Assembly (NCBI GenBank): GCA_041277045.1
Contig: JBGFSY010000001.1
Span: 1,240,001-1,304,000, forward strand
Direction of reading: 5' to 3'
DNA from: Reddybacter sp041277045
Lineage (GTDB): Bacteria > Pseudomonadota > Gammaproteobacteria > Pseudomonadales > Porticoccaceae
Length of the DNA stretch: 64,000 nt
The notes beneath the pieces were generated by a model. The model was not told where the DNA came from. It saw only the letters and a program-made list of their open reading frames with translations, and made no database searches. Position numbers and translations under genes: made by a program. Numbering within the stretch: the stretch's first letter is position 1; every line of letters begins with the position of its first letter. This document shows, piece after piece, positions 1 through 9,003 of this stretch.

Positions 1-1241
1 ACGGTGGATTGAAAACCGGCCTTGATGTGGTTAAAGCGGCTATTTTAGGTGCTGAAAGTTTTGGTTTTGGCACCGCGCCGATGGTTGCTCTGGGTTGTAA
101 ATACCTGCGGATCTGCCATTTGAATAACTGCGCGACGGGTGTCGCTACCCAGAACCAGGAGTTGCGCGACGGTTACTACAAAGGCACCGTTGAAATGGCG
201 AAGAATTTTTTCCTCTTCGTTGCAGAAGAAGCGCGTGAGTGGCTGGCCGTTCTCGGAGTCGCCTCTTTGCAAGAGCTTATTGGCCGTGTTGATTTACTTG
301 AGTTATTGCCCGGTGTGACTGCGCGTCAAAGCCAACTGGATTTAACGCCCATCATTCACACGGACGACCTTTTAGAGTCGAAGCCCCAATACTGTCAGCA
401 GGAGAGAAATGCTCCCTGGGATAAAGGCCTGCTAGCCGAAGAAATGGTGACAGACATGCTGCCTGCTATCGAGGCAAAATCGGGTGGGCGTTTTGAATAT
501 CAGGTGTCCAACTGTGACCGCTCTATCGGTGCGCGTTTGAGCGGAGAAATTGCTCGCCGCCACGGCAATCAGGGTATGGCGGCCACCCCGATCGAGTTGC
601 GTTTGTCCGGTATTGCTGGGCAGTCGCTGGGTGCCTGGAACGCCGGGGGCCTGGATATTTATCTCGACGGCGACGCCAATGATTACGTGGGTAAAGGTAT
701 GGCAGGCGGCAAGATCGTGCTCACGCCGCCTCAGGGCAGTCAGTTTGCCAGTCACAAAACGCCAATTATGGGCAATACCTGTTTGTACGGCGCGACCGGT
801 GGTCGGCTATTTGCGTCGGGCCGTGCGGGCGAGCGTTTCGCCGTGCGTAACTCGGGTGCCCAGGCAGTGGTTGAAGGCGCGGGAGACCACTGTTGTGAAT
901 ATATGACCGGCGGTGTCGTCACCATACTAGGGCCGACGGGGTATAACTTTGGTGCCGGTATGACGGGCGGATTTGCCTATGTGTTGGATATGGAGCGCAA
1001 GTTTTACGACCGGGTCAACATGGAGCTGGTTGAGCTGAGCCGTATCACCACAGAGCCTCTGGAGAGCCATCGCAATTATCTGCGTGAGGTTATTGAGGGC
1101 CATGTCGAGGCGACGGGCAGTGAATGGGGAGCAACCCTGTTGGAAGATTTTGGTGACTATGTGTCTAAATTTTGGCTGGTGAAGCCGAAATCTGCTTCTT
1201 TAAGCAGTTTGTTGGCGACGACACGAGCCCGCCCGGAATAA
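1..1241 (+). CDS. gltB: Glutamate synthase (NADPH) large subunit, C-terminal part
   Basis: This is the last ~412 codons of the GOGAT alpha subunit; the gene enters from outside the window, with the reading frame beginning at base 3. GOGAT transfers the amide nitrogen of glutamine to 2-oxoglutarate. Visible are the end of the FMN-binding synthase domain (GGLKTGLDVVKAAILGAE), the three cysteines of the 3Fe-4S cluster in the segment around CHLNNCATGVATQ, and the C-terminal GXGXG beta-helix domain with its repeated glycine-rich turns (for example VGKGMAGGKIV and GAGMTGGFAYVLD). An internal TTG at base 9 is not a real start because conserved sequence continues upstream. It is followed 44 bases later by gltD, its small-subunit partner, as in Pseudomonas. 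Confidence 0.97.
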   Translation, partial: GGLKTGLDVVKAAILGAESFGFGTAPMVALGCKYLRICHLNNCATGVATQNQELRDGYYKGTVEMAKNFFLFVAEEAREWLAVLGVASLQELIGRVDLLELLPGVTARQSQLDLTPIIHTDDLLESKPQYCQQERNAPWDKGLLAEEMVTDMLPAIEAKSGGRFEYQVSNCDRSIGARLSGEIARRHGNQGMAATPIELRLSGIAGQSLGAWNAGGLDIYLDGDANDYVGKGMAGGKIVLTPPQGSQFASHKTPIMGNTCLYGATGGRLFASGRAGERFAVRNSGAQAVVEGAGDHCCEYMTGGVVTILGPTGYNFGAGMTGGFAYVLDMERKFYDRVNMELVELSRITTEPLESHRNYLREVIEGHVEATGSEWGATLLEDFGDYVSKFWLVKPKSASLSSLLATTRARPE

Positions 1242-1285
1242 TTGAATGAATGTGATTGATAGCATAAAGAATCAAGGTGGTAAGA

Positions 1286-2704
1286 ATGGCTGATCGGCTT
1301 AATAATGACTTCCAGTTTCTCGATCTAAAAAGAGAAGATCCGAGCAAAAAGTCGATTCAAAAGCGCACCACGGGTTACGCAGAAATCTATGAGCCTTTTG
1401 AAAAAGTTGAAGCTCAGGAGCAGGCCCACCGTTGCCTGGATTGTGGTAATCCCTATTGTGAGTGGAAGTGCCCGGTGCACAACTATATTCCCAACTGGTT
1501 ACAACTGGCCACCGATGGCAATATTATTGAAGCGGCTGAGTTGAGTCACCAGACCAATACCTTGCCTGAAATCTGCGGTCGGGTCTGTCCGCAGGATTTA
1601 CTCTGTGAGGGCGCCTGTACGCTGAATGAAGACTTTGGTGCAGTGACCATTGGTAGTGTCGAAAAATACATTACCGATACAGCGCTTGCGATGGGTTGGC
1701 AGCCTGATTTGTCGAATGTTGTTGCTACGGGTAAGCGTGTCGCTATTGTTGGCGCCGGGCCTGCGGGCCTGGGCTGTGCCGATGTGCTGGCGCGTAACGG
1801 TGTCGCCTCGGTAGTCTTTGATACTCACCCTGAAATAGGGGGTTTACTGACCTTTGGTATTCCCGAGTTCAAATTGGAAAAGTCGGTGATGGTCAAGCGT
1901 CGCGAAGTGTTTGAGGCCATGGGCATAGAGTTTCGCCTGAATACCGAGGTCGGCAAGGATGTGATGTTCGATAGCTTACTGGAAGAATTCGATGCTGTTT
2001 TTCTGGGTATGGGAACATACACCCCGATGAAGGGCGGTTTCCCCGGTGAAGATATGCAGGGCGTGTACGATGCCTTGCCTTATTTGATCGGCAACGTGAA
2101 TCAGAATCAGGGCTGGTCTCAGAAAAACGACCAGTTCGTCGATACCGCTGGTAAAAAAGTGGTGGTGCTGGGTGGTGGTGATACAGCGATGGATTGCAAT
2201 CGCACCGCGATTCGTCAGAGCGCTAGCAGTGTGAGTTGTGTTTATCGCCGTGACGAGGCGAACATGCCGGGTTCACGTCGCGAAGTAGCCAACGCTAAAG
2301 AGGAGGGGGTTGCGTTTCTATTTAATCGCCAGCCCATAGAAATCGTTGGCGAGGGTAGTGTTACAGGTATTAAAGTGGTCGAAACTCGCCTCGGCGAGCC
2401 CGATGAAAATGGCCGCCGTCGCCCCGAACCTATCACCGGCAGTGAGCAAGTTATTCCTGCTGACATCGTTCTCGTTGCCTTTGGCTTCCAACCGAGTCCG
2501 GCCAGCTGGTTCACTGAGCATGATATTACCGTTAATAGCTGGGGCGGTGTCACGGCGGCAGAAGAACAAAAATACAAGTTTCAAACCTCGAATGCCAAGG
2601 TCTTTGCCGGGGGTGATATGGTCAGAGGCTCCGATTTGGTGGTAACAGCAATCTGGGAAGGCCGTCAGGCCGCTGAAGGAATACTGGATTATCTCAATGT
2701 CTGA
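1286..2704 (+). CDS. gltD: Glutamate synthase small subunit
   Basis: A 472-residue beta subunit of glutamate synthase, the FAD/NADPH module that feeds electrons to GltB. Cysteines at 50, 53, 58 and 62 (CLDCGNPYCEWKC) and a second group in CGRVCPQDLLCEGAC form the N-terminal 4Fe-4S ligands. The FAD-binding loop is VAIVGAGPAGLGCADVL and the NADPH loop is VVVLGGGDTAMDC. The start is the ATG at 1286, because AAGGTGG at 1274-1280 is well placed as its ribosome binding site; a GTG nine bases upstream lies inside that site. The gene overlaps hemE by 8 bases, so gltB-gltD-hemE is probably one transcript. Length is normal and all motifs are intact. Confidence 0.97.
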   Translation: MADRLNNDFQFLDLKREDPSKKSIQKRTTGYAEIYEPFEKVEAQEQAHRCLDCGNPYCEWKCPVHNYIPNWLQLATDGNIIEAAELSHQTNTLPEICGRVCPQDLLCEGACTLNEDFGAVTIGSVEKYITDTALAMGWQPDLSNVVATGKRVAIVGAGPAGLGCADVLARNGVASVVFDTHPEIGGLLTFGIPEFKLEKSVMVKRREVFEAMGIEFRLNTEVGKDVMFDSLLEEFDAVFLGMGTYTPMKGGFPGEDMQGVYDALPYLIGNVNQNQGWSQKNDQFVDTAGKKVVVLGGGDTAMDCNRTAIRQSASSVSCVYRRDEANMPGSRREVANAKEEGVAFLFNRQPIEIVGEGSVTGIKVVETRLGEPDENGRRRPEPITGSEQVIPADIVLVAFGFQPSPASWFTEHDITVNSWGGVTAAEEQKYKFQTSNAKVFAGGDMVRGSDLVVTAIWEGRQAAEGILDYLNV

Positions 2705-3761
2705 ATTAAAGAATGATCGTTTTTTAAGGGCGCTATTGCGACAGCCCGTCGATGCCACACCCGTGTGGATGATGCGTCAGGCGGGGCGTTATCTGCCTGA
2801 ATACCGAGCCGTGCGGGCAAAAGCCGGCGATTTTATGTCGGTTTGCACGAACCCTCAGTTGGCCTGTGAAGTCACTCTGCAGCCACTGGAGCGATTTCCG
2901 CTGGATGCGGCCATCCTGTTTTCAGATATTCTGACCATTCCCGACGCCATGGGTCTGGGCCTCTATTTCGAAGAGGGCGAAGGCCCGCGTTTTCGCAAAA
3001 CGGCTGATACGGCACAGGCCATTGAGGCCCTACCGGTAATCGATACCATTAAAGATCTCCCTTATGTGCTGGACGCTGTGCGACTCATTCGTCGTGAACT
3101 CAATGGTAGTGTGCCGTTAATTGGCTTCTCTGGTAGCCCCTGGACCTTGGCGACCTATATGATTGAGGGCGGTAGCAGTAAAGATTTTGCCAAGATAAAA
3201 AGACTGCTCTATACCAAGCCCGAATTGCTGCACGTATTGTTAGAAAAACTGGCTGCGTCAGTAATTGATTACCTCAATGCTCAGATTGAAGCTGGTGCCC
3301 AGGCGGTACAGGTTTTTGATACGTGGGGTGGTGCTTTAAGCGATAGGGCCTATCGCGAGTTTTCCCTGCAGTACATGGAAAAAATTGTTGCTGGTTTAAC
3401 GAAAGAAGCAGAAGGCCGACAGGTCCCCGTCATCTTATTTACCAAAAATGGTGGTGGCTGGCTTGAAGCCATTGCCGATAGCGGCTGTCATGCAATCGGT
3501 GTCGACTGGACGCAAGATATTGGTGCTGCACGCCAGCGAGTTGGGGGTCAGGTTGCCTTGCAGGGCAATATGGATCCAGCAGTCCTTCGTGCTCCCGCGC
3601 AAATCATCGAAAACGAAGTCGCTATTATTCTTAAGCGCTTTGGTTCAGGTGAGGGCCATGTATTCAATTTGGGGCACGGAATCACTCCCGATATAGACCC
3701 TGATCACGCAGCGGCATTTATTGACGCAGTTCACACTTTGTCTGTGAAGTATCACCAGTAA
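2697..3761 (+). CDS. hemE: Uroporphyrinogen III decarboxylase
   Basis: A 354-residue cytoplasmic enzyme that removes four acetate carboxyls from uroporphyrinogen III to give coproporphyrinogen III in heme synthesis. The family signature WMMRQAGRYLPEYRA is at residues 23-37. FSDILTIPDAMGLGL carries the catalytic aspartate, and GFSGSPWTLATYMIEGG is the second signature. The ATG at 2697 lies inside the end of gltD (ATGTCTGA), so translation is probably coupled to gltD. The length is typical (about 350). The same gene order, gltB-gltD-hemE, is known in Pseudomonas. No clear terminator is visible after the stop. Confidence 0.97.
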   Translation: MSELKNDRFLRALLRQPVDATPVWMMRQAGRYLPEYRAVRAKAGDFMSVCTNPQLACEVTLQPLERFPLDAAILFSDILTIPDAMGLGLYFEEGEGPRFRKTADTAQAIEALPVIDTIKDLPYVLDAVRLIRRELNGSVPLIGFSGSPWTLATYMIEGGSSKDFAKIKRLLYTKPELLHVLLEKLAASVIDYLNAQIEAGAQAVQVFDTWGGALSDRAYREFSLQYMEKIVAGLTKEAEGRQVPVILFTKNGGGWLEAIADSGCHAIGVDWTQDIGAARQRVGGQVALQGNMDPAVLRAPAQIIENEVAIILKRFGSGEGHVFNLGHGITPDIDPDHAAAFIDAVHTLSVKYHQ

Positions 3762-3936
3762 GCGTAAAAGCTAAAAACGTTTGTCGCGTATTTATACCGG
3801 TTGCCTATATGATCTTGTAAATAATTACGATAATACTACTCTTGCTCACAACAACTTACTTTCGTTGTTACATAAAAGTCGTTTGTGTTTTCCGGCTTGG
3901 TGATGATGATTATAGAAGAGTATGAGAGCGTGTATT

Positions 3937-5349
3937 ATGGCGATTAAACAAGTTCAGGTTGGAGTTGGGCATCTTTTACTAGGAATGTATGTCTCTCGTA
4001 TCGATCGTCCGTGGTCCGAGACGCCTTTCGCCCTACAGGGTTTCTATATCCGATCTCCTAGGGAAATCAATCAATTAAAAACCTATTGCAGTCACGTTTT
4101 TGTTGATATTGAAAAGGGGCGCGCCCCGCTTGGTAAAACTGCCTCCCCTGTTGTTCTCGATCAGACAAAGAAAACATTGTATAAGCCGCTGGCCAGGTCT
4201 ACGGCTGGAGTGGGCAGTAAGCCCGTTAAGAAGACTAAAGAGCAAGCGACAGCGTCTCCTCTTATTGTGCGTAAGGGGGTTTATGAAACAAGCGTATCCC
4301 TTCCTCAGGAGTCAGTGAAGGCGAAAAAGATCGTTGGTCGCTTAAAAGGCTCTTTGACCTTGGTGATTAAGCAAATGGGTCGCGGTAAAACCGTCGATTA
4401 TGGGCGTTTGAAAGATAGTGTTGGTGATATGGTTGATAGCGTACTGCGCTGTCCGGATGCCTTTATTTGGTTAGTACGTTTACGTGAGCAAGATGCACAT
4501 AGCTATGATCACAGTTTACGCTCGGCATTGTGGGCAGTACAGTTTGCCCGATATGTAGGTATGCCTAAAGATGAGATTGCTGTGTTGTGCATGGGTACAT
4601 TATTGAAGGATGTTGGCAAGGCAAGGCTCTCTAACAGATTGCTACGCAAAGAAAATCGAAGCGATGCGGAAGAGAATGAATATCGTAAGCATGTTTCCTA
4701 TGGCGTGGATATATTGAGGCAGACTCAAAAAATTGAGCCACGAGTCATGTCAGTGGTTCGCTATCAAGCGGAACGTAATGACGGCAGTGGTTATCCTGAA
4801 GGCCTGGTCGGAGGGAAAATACCCCTGCTTGCCAGAATTTCTGGTATTGCCAGCACTTACGACAGTATTTGTTATCCGCGTGAGGCATCAGAGCCACTTG
4901 CACCATCACGGGCTGTGAGCATGTTGTATGACATGCGGGATAAGCAATTTTCCGATGACCTTGTGGTGAATTTTATTCAATCTATTGGTTTGTATCCGAC
5001 GGGTACTCTGGTCGAGTTAACCACTGGTGATATTGGTATTGTTACCGAGCAGCACCCGAAGTCGCGTCTGACGCCTAAAGTGGCGGTTCTGGGCCGTGGG
5101 GGTGCTGAGCTAACGGATGCGGTAATAGTTGTTGATCTTAAAGATGATGAGAAAACTCGACAGGTCCTTGGTAGTAAACACGGAGAGATTGGCGGCTTGA
5201 TTGAGAGGGCGGCTATTGCCAGAGATCTGGAGCCTGGTGGCTATGATGTTGATCTTTCAAAGATTGCTCATCTTGTTATCACGCAGGAACTGGGTGGCTC
5301 GAAGGGCTTTTTGTCTGGCTGGCGGGAGCGTCTCCATCTCGGCTCCTGA
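3937..5349 (+). CDS. DUF3391 plus HD-GYP domain protein with degenerate metal site
   Basis: A 470-residue protein with an N-terminal DUF3391 module (VGHLLLGMYVSRIDRPW; residues 1-130) and an HD-GYP-like domain (roughly 150-350). HD-GYP proteins are metal-dependent phosphodiesterases that linearise cyclic-di-GMP. Here the signature HD pair is Lys224-Asp225 (LLKDVGK) instead of HD, and the usual His-His before the GYP loop is Tyr276-Gln277 (YQAERNDGSGYP). The GYP loop itself, the first HS helix, HVSYGVDIL and the late aspartate (STYDSI) are kept. By family knowledge such losses should remove catalysis, so a c-di-GMP-binding or protein-interaction role is likely; that is inference. I prefer the ATG at 3937 (GAGAG eight bases upstream and the family start MAIKQVQV) to the one at 3922. 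Confidence 0.85.
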   Translation: MAIKQVQVGVGHLLLGMYVSRIDRPWSETPFALQGFYIRSPREINQLKTYCSHVFVDIEKGRAPLGKTASPVVLDQTKKTLYKPLARSTAGVGSKPVKKTKEQATASPLIVRKGVYETSVSLPQESVKAKKIVGRLKGSLTLVIKQMGRGKTVDYGRLKDSVGDMVDSVLRCPDAFIWLVRLREQDAHSYDHSLRSALWAVQFARYVGMPKDEIAVLCMGTLLKDVGKARLSNRLLRKENRSDAEENEYRKHVSYGVDILRQTQKIEPRVMSVVRYQAERNDGSGYPEGLVGGKIPLLARISGIASTYDSICYPREASEPLAPSRAVSMLYDMRDKQFSDDLVVNFIQSIGLYPTGTLVELTTGDIGIVTEQHPKSRLTPKVAVLGRGGAELTDAVIVVDLKDDEKTRQVLGSKHGEIGGLIERAAIARDLEPGGYDVDLSKIAHLVITQELGGSKGFLSGWRERLHLGS

Positions 5350-5355
5350 TCTGTA

Positions 5356-6201
5356 CTAGGTGAGGGCCAGACCCTGGCCCATCAAAATCTTTTCACCGTT
5401 GCTTAGTTCTTTGTTGAACGTGAGTGATTCATTAAACAACAGCACAACGGTTGATCCAAACTTGAATCGGCCGAGTTCATCGGCTCTGTCGAGATTTATC
5501 ACTTCTTTTGAAAAGCTTACGCTAGCCTGTGTGGCCGGTGAATAATGCTTTTGCCAGCAGGTTTCTATACCTGCGACCAGCATGGCACCAACCAGAATAA
5601 CCGCCATTTTCCCTCTGCTTGTTTCAAAAATACAAACTAAGCGTTCATTTTTCGCAAACAGCTCGGGAATGCCGTTAGCCGTTGTCTGATTAACAGAAAA
5701 TAATTTGCCGGGGATGTATCGCGTTTCAAGCAGTTTCCCAGCCCACGGCATATGCACTCGGTGATAATCACTGGGGGATAAGTAAATGGTGGCAAAACTA
5801 CCGTTTGAAAATTCTGTGGCCAGTGCGTTATCGCCGCCTAGCAAGCGACTTGTTGTATAGCTTTGTCCCTTCGCCTGAATAAATTGCTCATTATGTATTT
5901 GACCAAACTGACTGAGAATTCCATCGGCGGGGGAGACAATTGCACCGGCCTGTGAGCATATTGGACGTGCACCGGGTTTTAGTGAGCGCGTAAAAAAATC
6001 ATTAAAAGTAATATATTGTTCAGCATGCTCACGCTCAGCTATGGAAAGGTCGATTTTATAGCTACGGATAGCCTGATGAATCAGCCTGTTTTTAAGCCAG
6101 GGAGTTTTGGCCTCAGCGACAAGGCCTATCAGGCGGGATAACTTATGTTGCGGCACTATTTTTTGGAATAGACAGAAAAGCTTGTCGGTGTAACTTTGCA
6201 T
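5356..6201 (-). CDS. psd: Phosphatidylserine decarboxylase proenzyme
   Basis: A 281-residue inner-membrane-associated enzyme that makes phosphatidylethanolamine from phosphatidylserine. The family motifs are present: FFTRSLKPGARPI, the SPADGILSQFG segment with its catalytic aspartate, the YHRVHMPWAG histidine region, and RFKFGSTVVLLF near the C-terminus. Self-cleavage before Ser250 in GST would create the pyruvoyl prosthetic group and split the protein into beta and alpha chains. The gene lies 63 bases downstream of rsgA on the same strand, as in E. coli, and converges on the HD-GYP gene with a 6-base gap. Length and motifs are normal. Confidence 0.96.
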   Translation of the reverse strand: MQSYTDKLFCLFQKIVPQHKLSRLIGLVAEAKTPWLKNRLIHQAIRSYKIDLSIAEREHAEQYITFNDFFTRSLKPGARPICSQAGAIVSPADGILSQFGQIHNEQFIQAKGQSYTTSRLLGGDNALATEFSNGSFATIYLSPSDYHRVHMPWAGKLLETRYIPGKLFSVNQTTANGIPELFAKNERLVCIFETSRGKMAVILVGAMLVAGIETCWQKHYSPATQASVSFSKEVINLDRADELGRFKFGSTVVLLFNESLTFNKELSNGEKILMGQGLALT

Positions 6202-6264
6202 AGGGTTTGGTTCTAATAAGTTGTCGGGAGTTGTCTGCTATTACGACGTGCCTACCTCGCGCAA

Positions 6265-7272
6265 TTAATCGCTTGTTAGGCTTTGCTTAATCAGCTGGTA
6301 GCTCTGCATCCTTTGTGGGGATATTTTACCTGCTTGAAGTGCGTTTTGCAGCGCGCATCCCGGATCATTCTGATGGCTGCAATCGCGAAATTTACAATGG
6401 CCAAGATAAGGCAGGAATTCGATAAAGCCCTGGACGATATCGTGTTCGTTAAGATGAATGAGTCCAAATTCTCGAATCCCGGGTGAGTCGATCAGTTGGC
6501 CACCTTCAGGGAGGAAGAATAAATTCGCGGTTGTGGTGGTATGGCGGCCCTTGGTGTGAGCCTCTGAAAGGCCGCCAATTGCGGCCTCTGCGGCAGGACA
6601 TATGGTATTAATGAGGGATGATTTCCCCACACCGGACTGCCCTACAAATACGCTTGTGTGCTGTTGTAGTGCGGTTTTTAGCTGGTCGATACCATGGCTC
6701 GATTGGGCTGAGACTTCTATCACCTGATACCCCAGTTCGGCGTAGACCTTAGCGAGATCGTTGGCGAGCTGTTTGTTGTCGGAGGCGAGGTCGATTTTAT
6801 TGAGTAGCAGAATGGGCTGAATACCACGGTGCTCAATGGCGATGAGATAACGATCAATCAAATTAGCATGAGGCCTTGGTTCGGAGGCAATAACAATAAC
6901 AATGCGATCAATATTTGCAGCAACTGGCCGGAGTTTGCCTCGGCTGTCAGGGCGATCAAGTTGTGTTTTGCGTGGTAGCACAGCAGAGACTACACCGTAG
7001 GGTTCGCCCGGGCGCCAAATAATATTATCGCCGGTAACGACTGACTCTAAGTTGGAGCGAAGATAACAGCGTTGTGGTGGCGAGGTAGGGGACGTGACGA
7101 CATCAACCTGGTTACTGTAGCGCGTACTGACAAGACCTCGCTGTTCAGGGCCGAGCTCGCCAGATTGCAGAAGCTTTTCCCCACGCTGACCCTTTTCTGC
7201 ACTATTGATGCTGCTAGAATGCCTGCGGCGAATACGACGTTGCTGTTGTTCGGTGATTTTACGTTTTGCCAT
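6265..7272 (-). CDS. rsgA: Small ribosomal subunit biogenesis GTPase RsgA
   Basis: A 335-residue circularly permuted GTPase that assists late 30S subunit maturation. The G motifs appear in permuted order: NKID (G4) comes first, then GQSGVGKSSLIN (G1), a GRHTTT switch region (G2) and DSPGIREFG (G3). A C-terminal zinc knuckle follows (C-x5-C-x-H-x5-C, HCKFRDCSHQNDPGC). The N-terminus MAKRKITEQQQRRIRRRH is the usual basic lead-in, so the ATG at 7272 is preferred to an upstream ATG that adds 34 atypical residues. A run of seven G directly before the ATG may serve as the ribosome binding site. The gene is divergent from the mscS-orn pair and followed by psd. Confidence 0.95.
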   Translation of the reverse strand: MAKRKITEQQQRRIRRRHSSSINSAEKGQRGEKLLQSGELGPEQRGLVSTRYSNQVDVVTSPTSPPQRCYLRSNLESVVTGDNIIWRPGEPYGVVSAVLPRKTQLDRPDSRGKLRPVAANIDRIVIVIASEPRPHANLIDRYLIAIEHRGIQPILLLNKIDLASDNKQLANDLAKVYAELGYQVIEVSAQSSHGIDQLKTALQQHTSVFVGQSGVGKSSLINTICPAAEAAIGGLSEAHTKGRHTTTTANLFFLPEGGQLIDSPGIREFGLIHLNEHDIVQGFIEFLPYLGHCKFRDCSHQNDPGCALQNALQAGKISPQRMQSYQLIKQSLTSD

Positions 7273-7351
7273 GCCCCCCCAATTCCCGGTACTGTCAGTG
7301 CGGCCAAGCATATAGCATAATGTTTGGCGATGATATGGAGGCCCCCGGCCC

Positions 7352-8425
7352 TTGTTTGGACTTGAGTTAGACATTTTCCGGCTTTACCTCCCCTTGTTGG
7401 CGATGCTCGCTGCCTGTGCCTTTGTTTTGTGGGTGGCGCACTGGTTGTTGATCCGACGCAATGACGGAGGGGTGTCGTCCTTGGCGCGACAGCTTATCTT
7501 GCTGATCTTAACTGTTGTCGCATTAATCCTGTTGATTCTCACACTACCCGTTGGCGAATCAACAAAGGGCGACTTATTGAGTTTGCTGGGTCTGGTCTTT
7601 ACTGGCGTCTTTGCTTTATCGTCGACGACGTTTGTTTCTAATGCCATGGCGGGCTTTATGCTGCGCTCGGTGAAAAGCTTTAGGCACGGTGACTTCGTTC
7701 GTGTCGGTGAGCATTTTGGGCGAGTGACAGCGAGTGGTCTGTTTCATACGGAAATTCAATCTCAGGACCGGGATTTGATTACACTGCCCAACCTCTATCT
7801 GGCGACAAAGCCCCTGACAGTGGTGCGCTCATCGGGCACATTTACTTCCTGTGAGGTATCTCTTGGTTATGACATCGCCTGGCACCGGGTAGAGCCCCTG
7901 TTAAGGCAGGCGACTCTGAAGGCAGGCTTGAATGAGCCATTCGTGCAAATCCTCACCCTCGGGGATTTTTCCATCGTTTATAAAGCGGGAGGCATATGTA
8001 CCGATGTCGATCACCTGTTAACCCAGCGTACCCGCCTAAGAAAAGCGGTACTCGATCAGTTGCATGCAGCGGGCATTGAGGTTGTATCCCCCAACTTCAT
8101 GAATCAACGTCAGTTACCTGCAGCGCAAATATTTAGTGCCGCACCTAAGCGGGCCAGTGTTGATGACGGTAAGGAGGTGTCGCCCGAGTCGAAAATTTTT
8201 GATAAGGCTGGCAAAGTTGCAAAAATTCAAGCGTTATTCGACGATGTTGCCAGTCTAAAAGCGCTTATCGTAGAACATAAAATAGCGTTGGACAGTGCAG
8301 ATAAAGGCAGTCAGTTGCAAATTAATGGTCGTATAAAAGAGGCCAGCGAGCGCATCAAATCGCTGGAAAATATTATCGACAAAGCCCGTGAAAATCAGAA
8401 GAAGGAAGAAAATGAACGATCTTAA
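7352..8425 (+). CDS. Small-conductance mechanosensitive channel family (MscS) protein
   Basis: A 357-residue inner-membrane protein. Two or three hydrophobic segments lie between residues 10 and 100. An MscS-type pore helix and beta domain follow, with FRHGDFVRVGEHFGRVTASGLFHTEIQSQDRDLITLPN, the hallmark of the family. Residues 290-357 form a charged, probably coiled-coil tail not found in classical MscS. The likely start is TTG at 7352, since GGAGG at 7337-7341 is correctly spaced and no in-frame ATG lies nearby. The stop overlaps orn by 14 bases, so the two are probably cotranscribed. Channels of this family open under membrane tension to release solutes; gating of this member is not known. 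Confidence 0.85.
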   Translation: MFGLELDIFRLYLPLLAMLAACAFVLWVAHWLLIRRNDGGVSSLARQLILLILTVVALILLILTLPVGESTKGDLLSLLGLVFTGVFALSSTTFVSNAMAGFMLRSVKSFRHGDFVRVGEHFGRVTASGLFHTEIQSQDRDLITLPNLYLATKPLTVVRSSGTFTSCEVSLGYDIAWHRVEPLLRQATLKAGLNEPFVQILTLGDFSIVYKAGGICTDVDHLLTQRTRLRKAVLDQLHAAGIEVVSPNFMNQRQLPAAQIFSAAPKRASVDDGKEVSPESKIFDKAGKVAKIQALFDDVASLKALIVEHKIALDSADKGSQLQINGRIKEASERIKSLENIIDKARENQKKEENERS

Positions 8426-8948
8426 TTTAATCTGGATTGATCTGGAAATGACAGGTCTCGACACAGACAATGACCGCATTATCGAGATTGCCACATTGGT
8501 AACGGACTCTGAGCTCAACACCCTGGCGAAGGGGCCGATACTGGCCATCCACCAGCCCGATGATGTACTCGGAGCAATGGATGAGTGGAATACGCGTCAA
8601 CATGGTCAATCGGGTTTGATCGAGCGGGTAGCCAATAGTCGTTTGAGTGCGATAGATGCCGAGCGGCAAACAATAGAATTCCTTCGTGATTGGGTGGGTG
8701 CCGGCAAGTCGCCCATGAGCGGCAATTCTATCTGCCAGGATCGTCGCTTTATGGCGCGGGAAATGCCGCTACTCGAAGACTACTTCCATTATCGCAACCT
8801 CGATGTCAGTAGTATCAAAGAACTCGCTCGGCGCTGGCGTCCTGAAATTTTAAAAGGCTTTAAAAAGAAGGCCAGCCATTTAGCGATGGATGATATTCTC
8901 GACTCGATAGCCGAGCTTAAATACTACCGAGAGCATTTTCTAAAATAG
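8412..8948 (+). CDS. orn: Oligoribonuclease
   Basis: A 178-residue DEDDh-family 3'-5' exonuclease that degrades RNA di- and oligonucleotides, including pGpG from c-di-GMP turnover. WIDLEMTGLD holds the first Asp/Glu pair, and SGNSICQDRRFM and ASHLAMDDILDSI hold the remaining catalytic residues. The start is the ATG at 8412, preceded by AAGGAAG at 8402-8408; an upstream ATG inside the channel gene would add eight lysine- and arginine-rich residues and is unlikely. Divergent orientation to rsgA matches other Gammaproteobacteria. Its product pairs logically with the several c-di-GMP proteins encoded in this window. Confidence 0.97.
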   Translation: MNDLNLIWIDLEMTGLDTDNDRIIEIATLVTDSELNTLAKGPILAIHQPDDVLGAMDEWNTRQHGQSGLIERVANSRLSAIDAERQTIEFLRDWVGAGKSPMSGNSICQDRRFMAREMPLLEDYFHYRNLDVSSIKELARRWRPEILKGFKKKASHLAMDDILDSIAELKYYREHFLK

Positions 8949-9003
8949 TAGTGCCTCTTCAACAAAAACAAAAACAAAGCACTTAACAGTATTGGAGAAG
9001 AAA

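Noticed and set aside
3762..3921. Sigma-70 promoter for the HD-GYP gene
   Set aside because: Candidate -35 and -10 hexamers (TTGCCT and GATAAT) are spaced about 22 bases apart, too far to claim.
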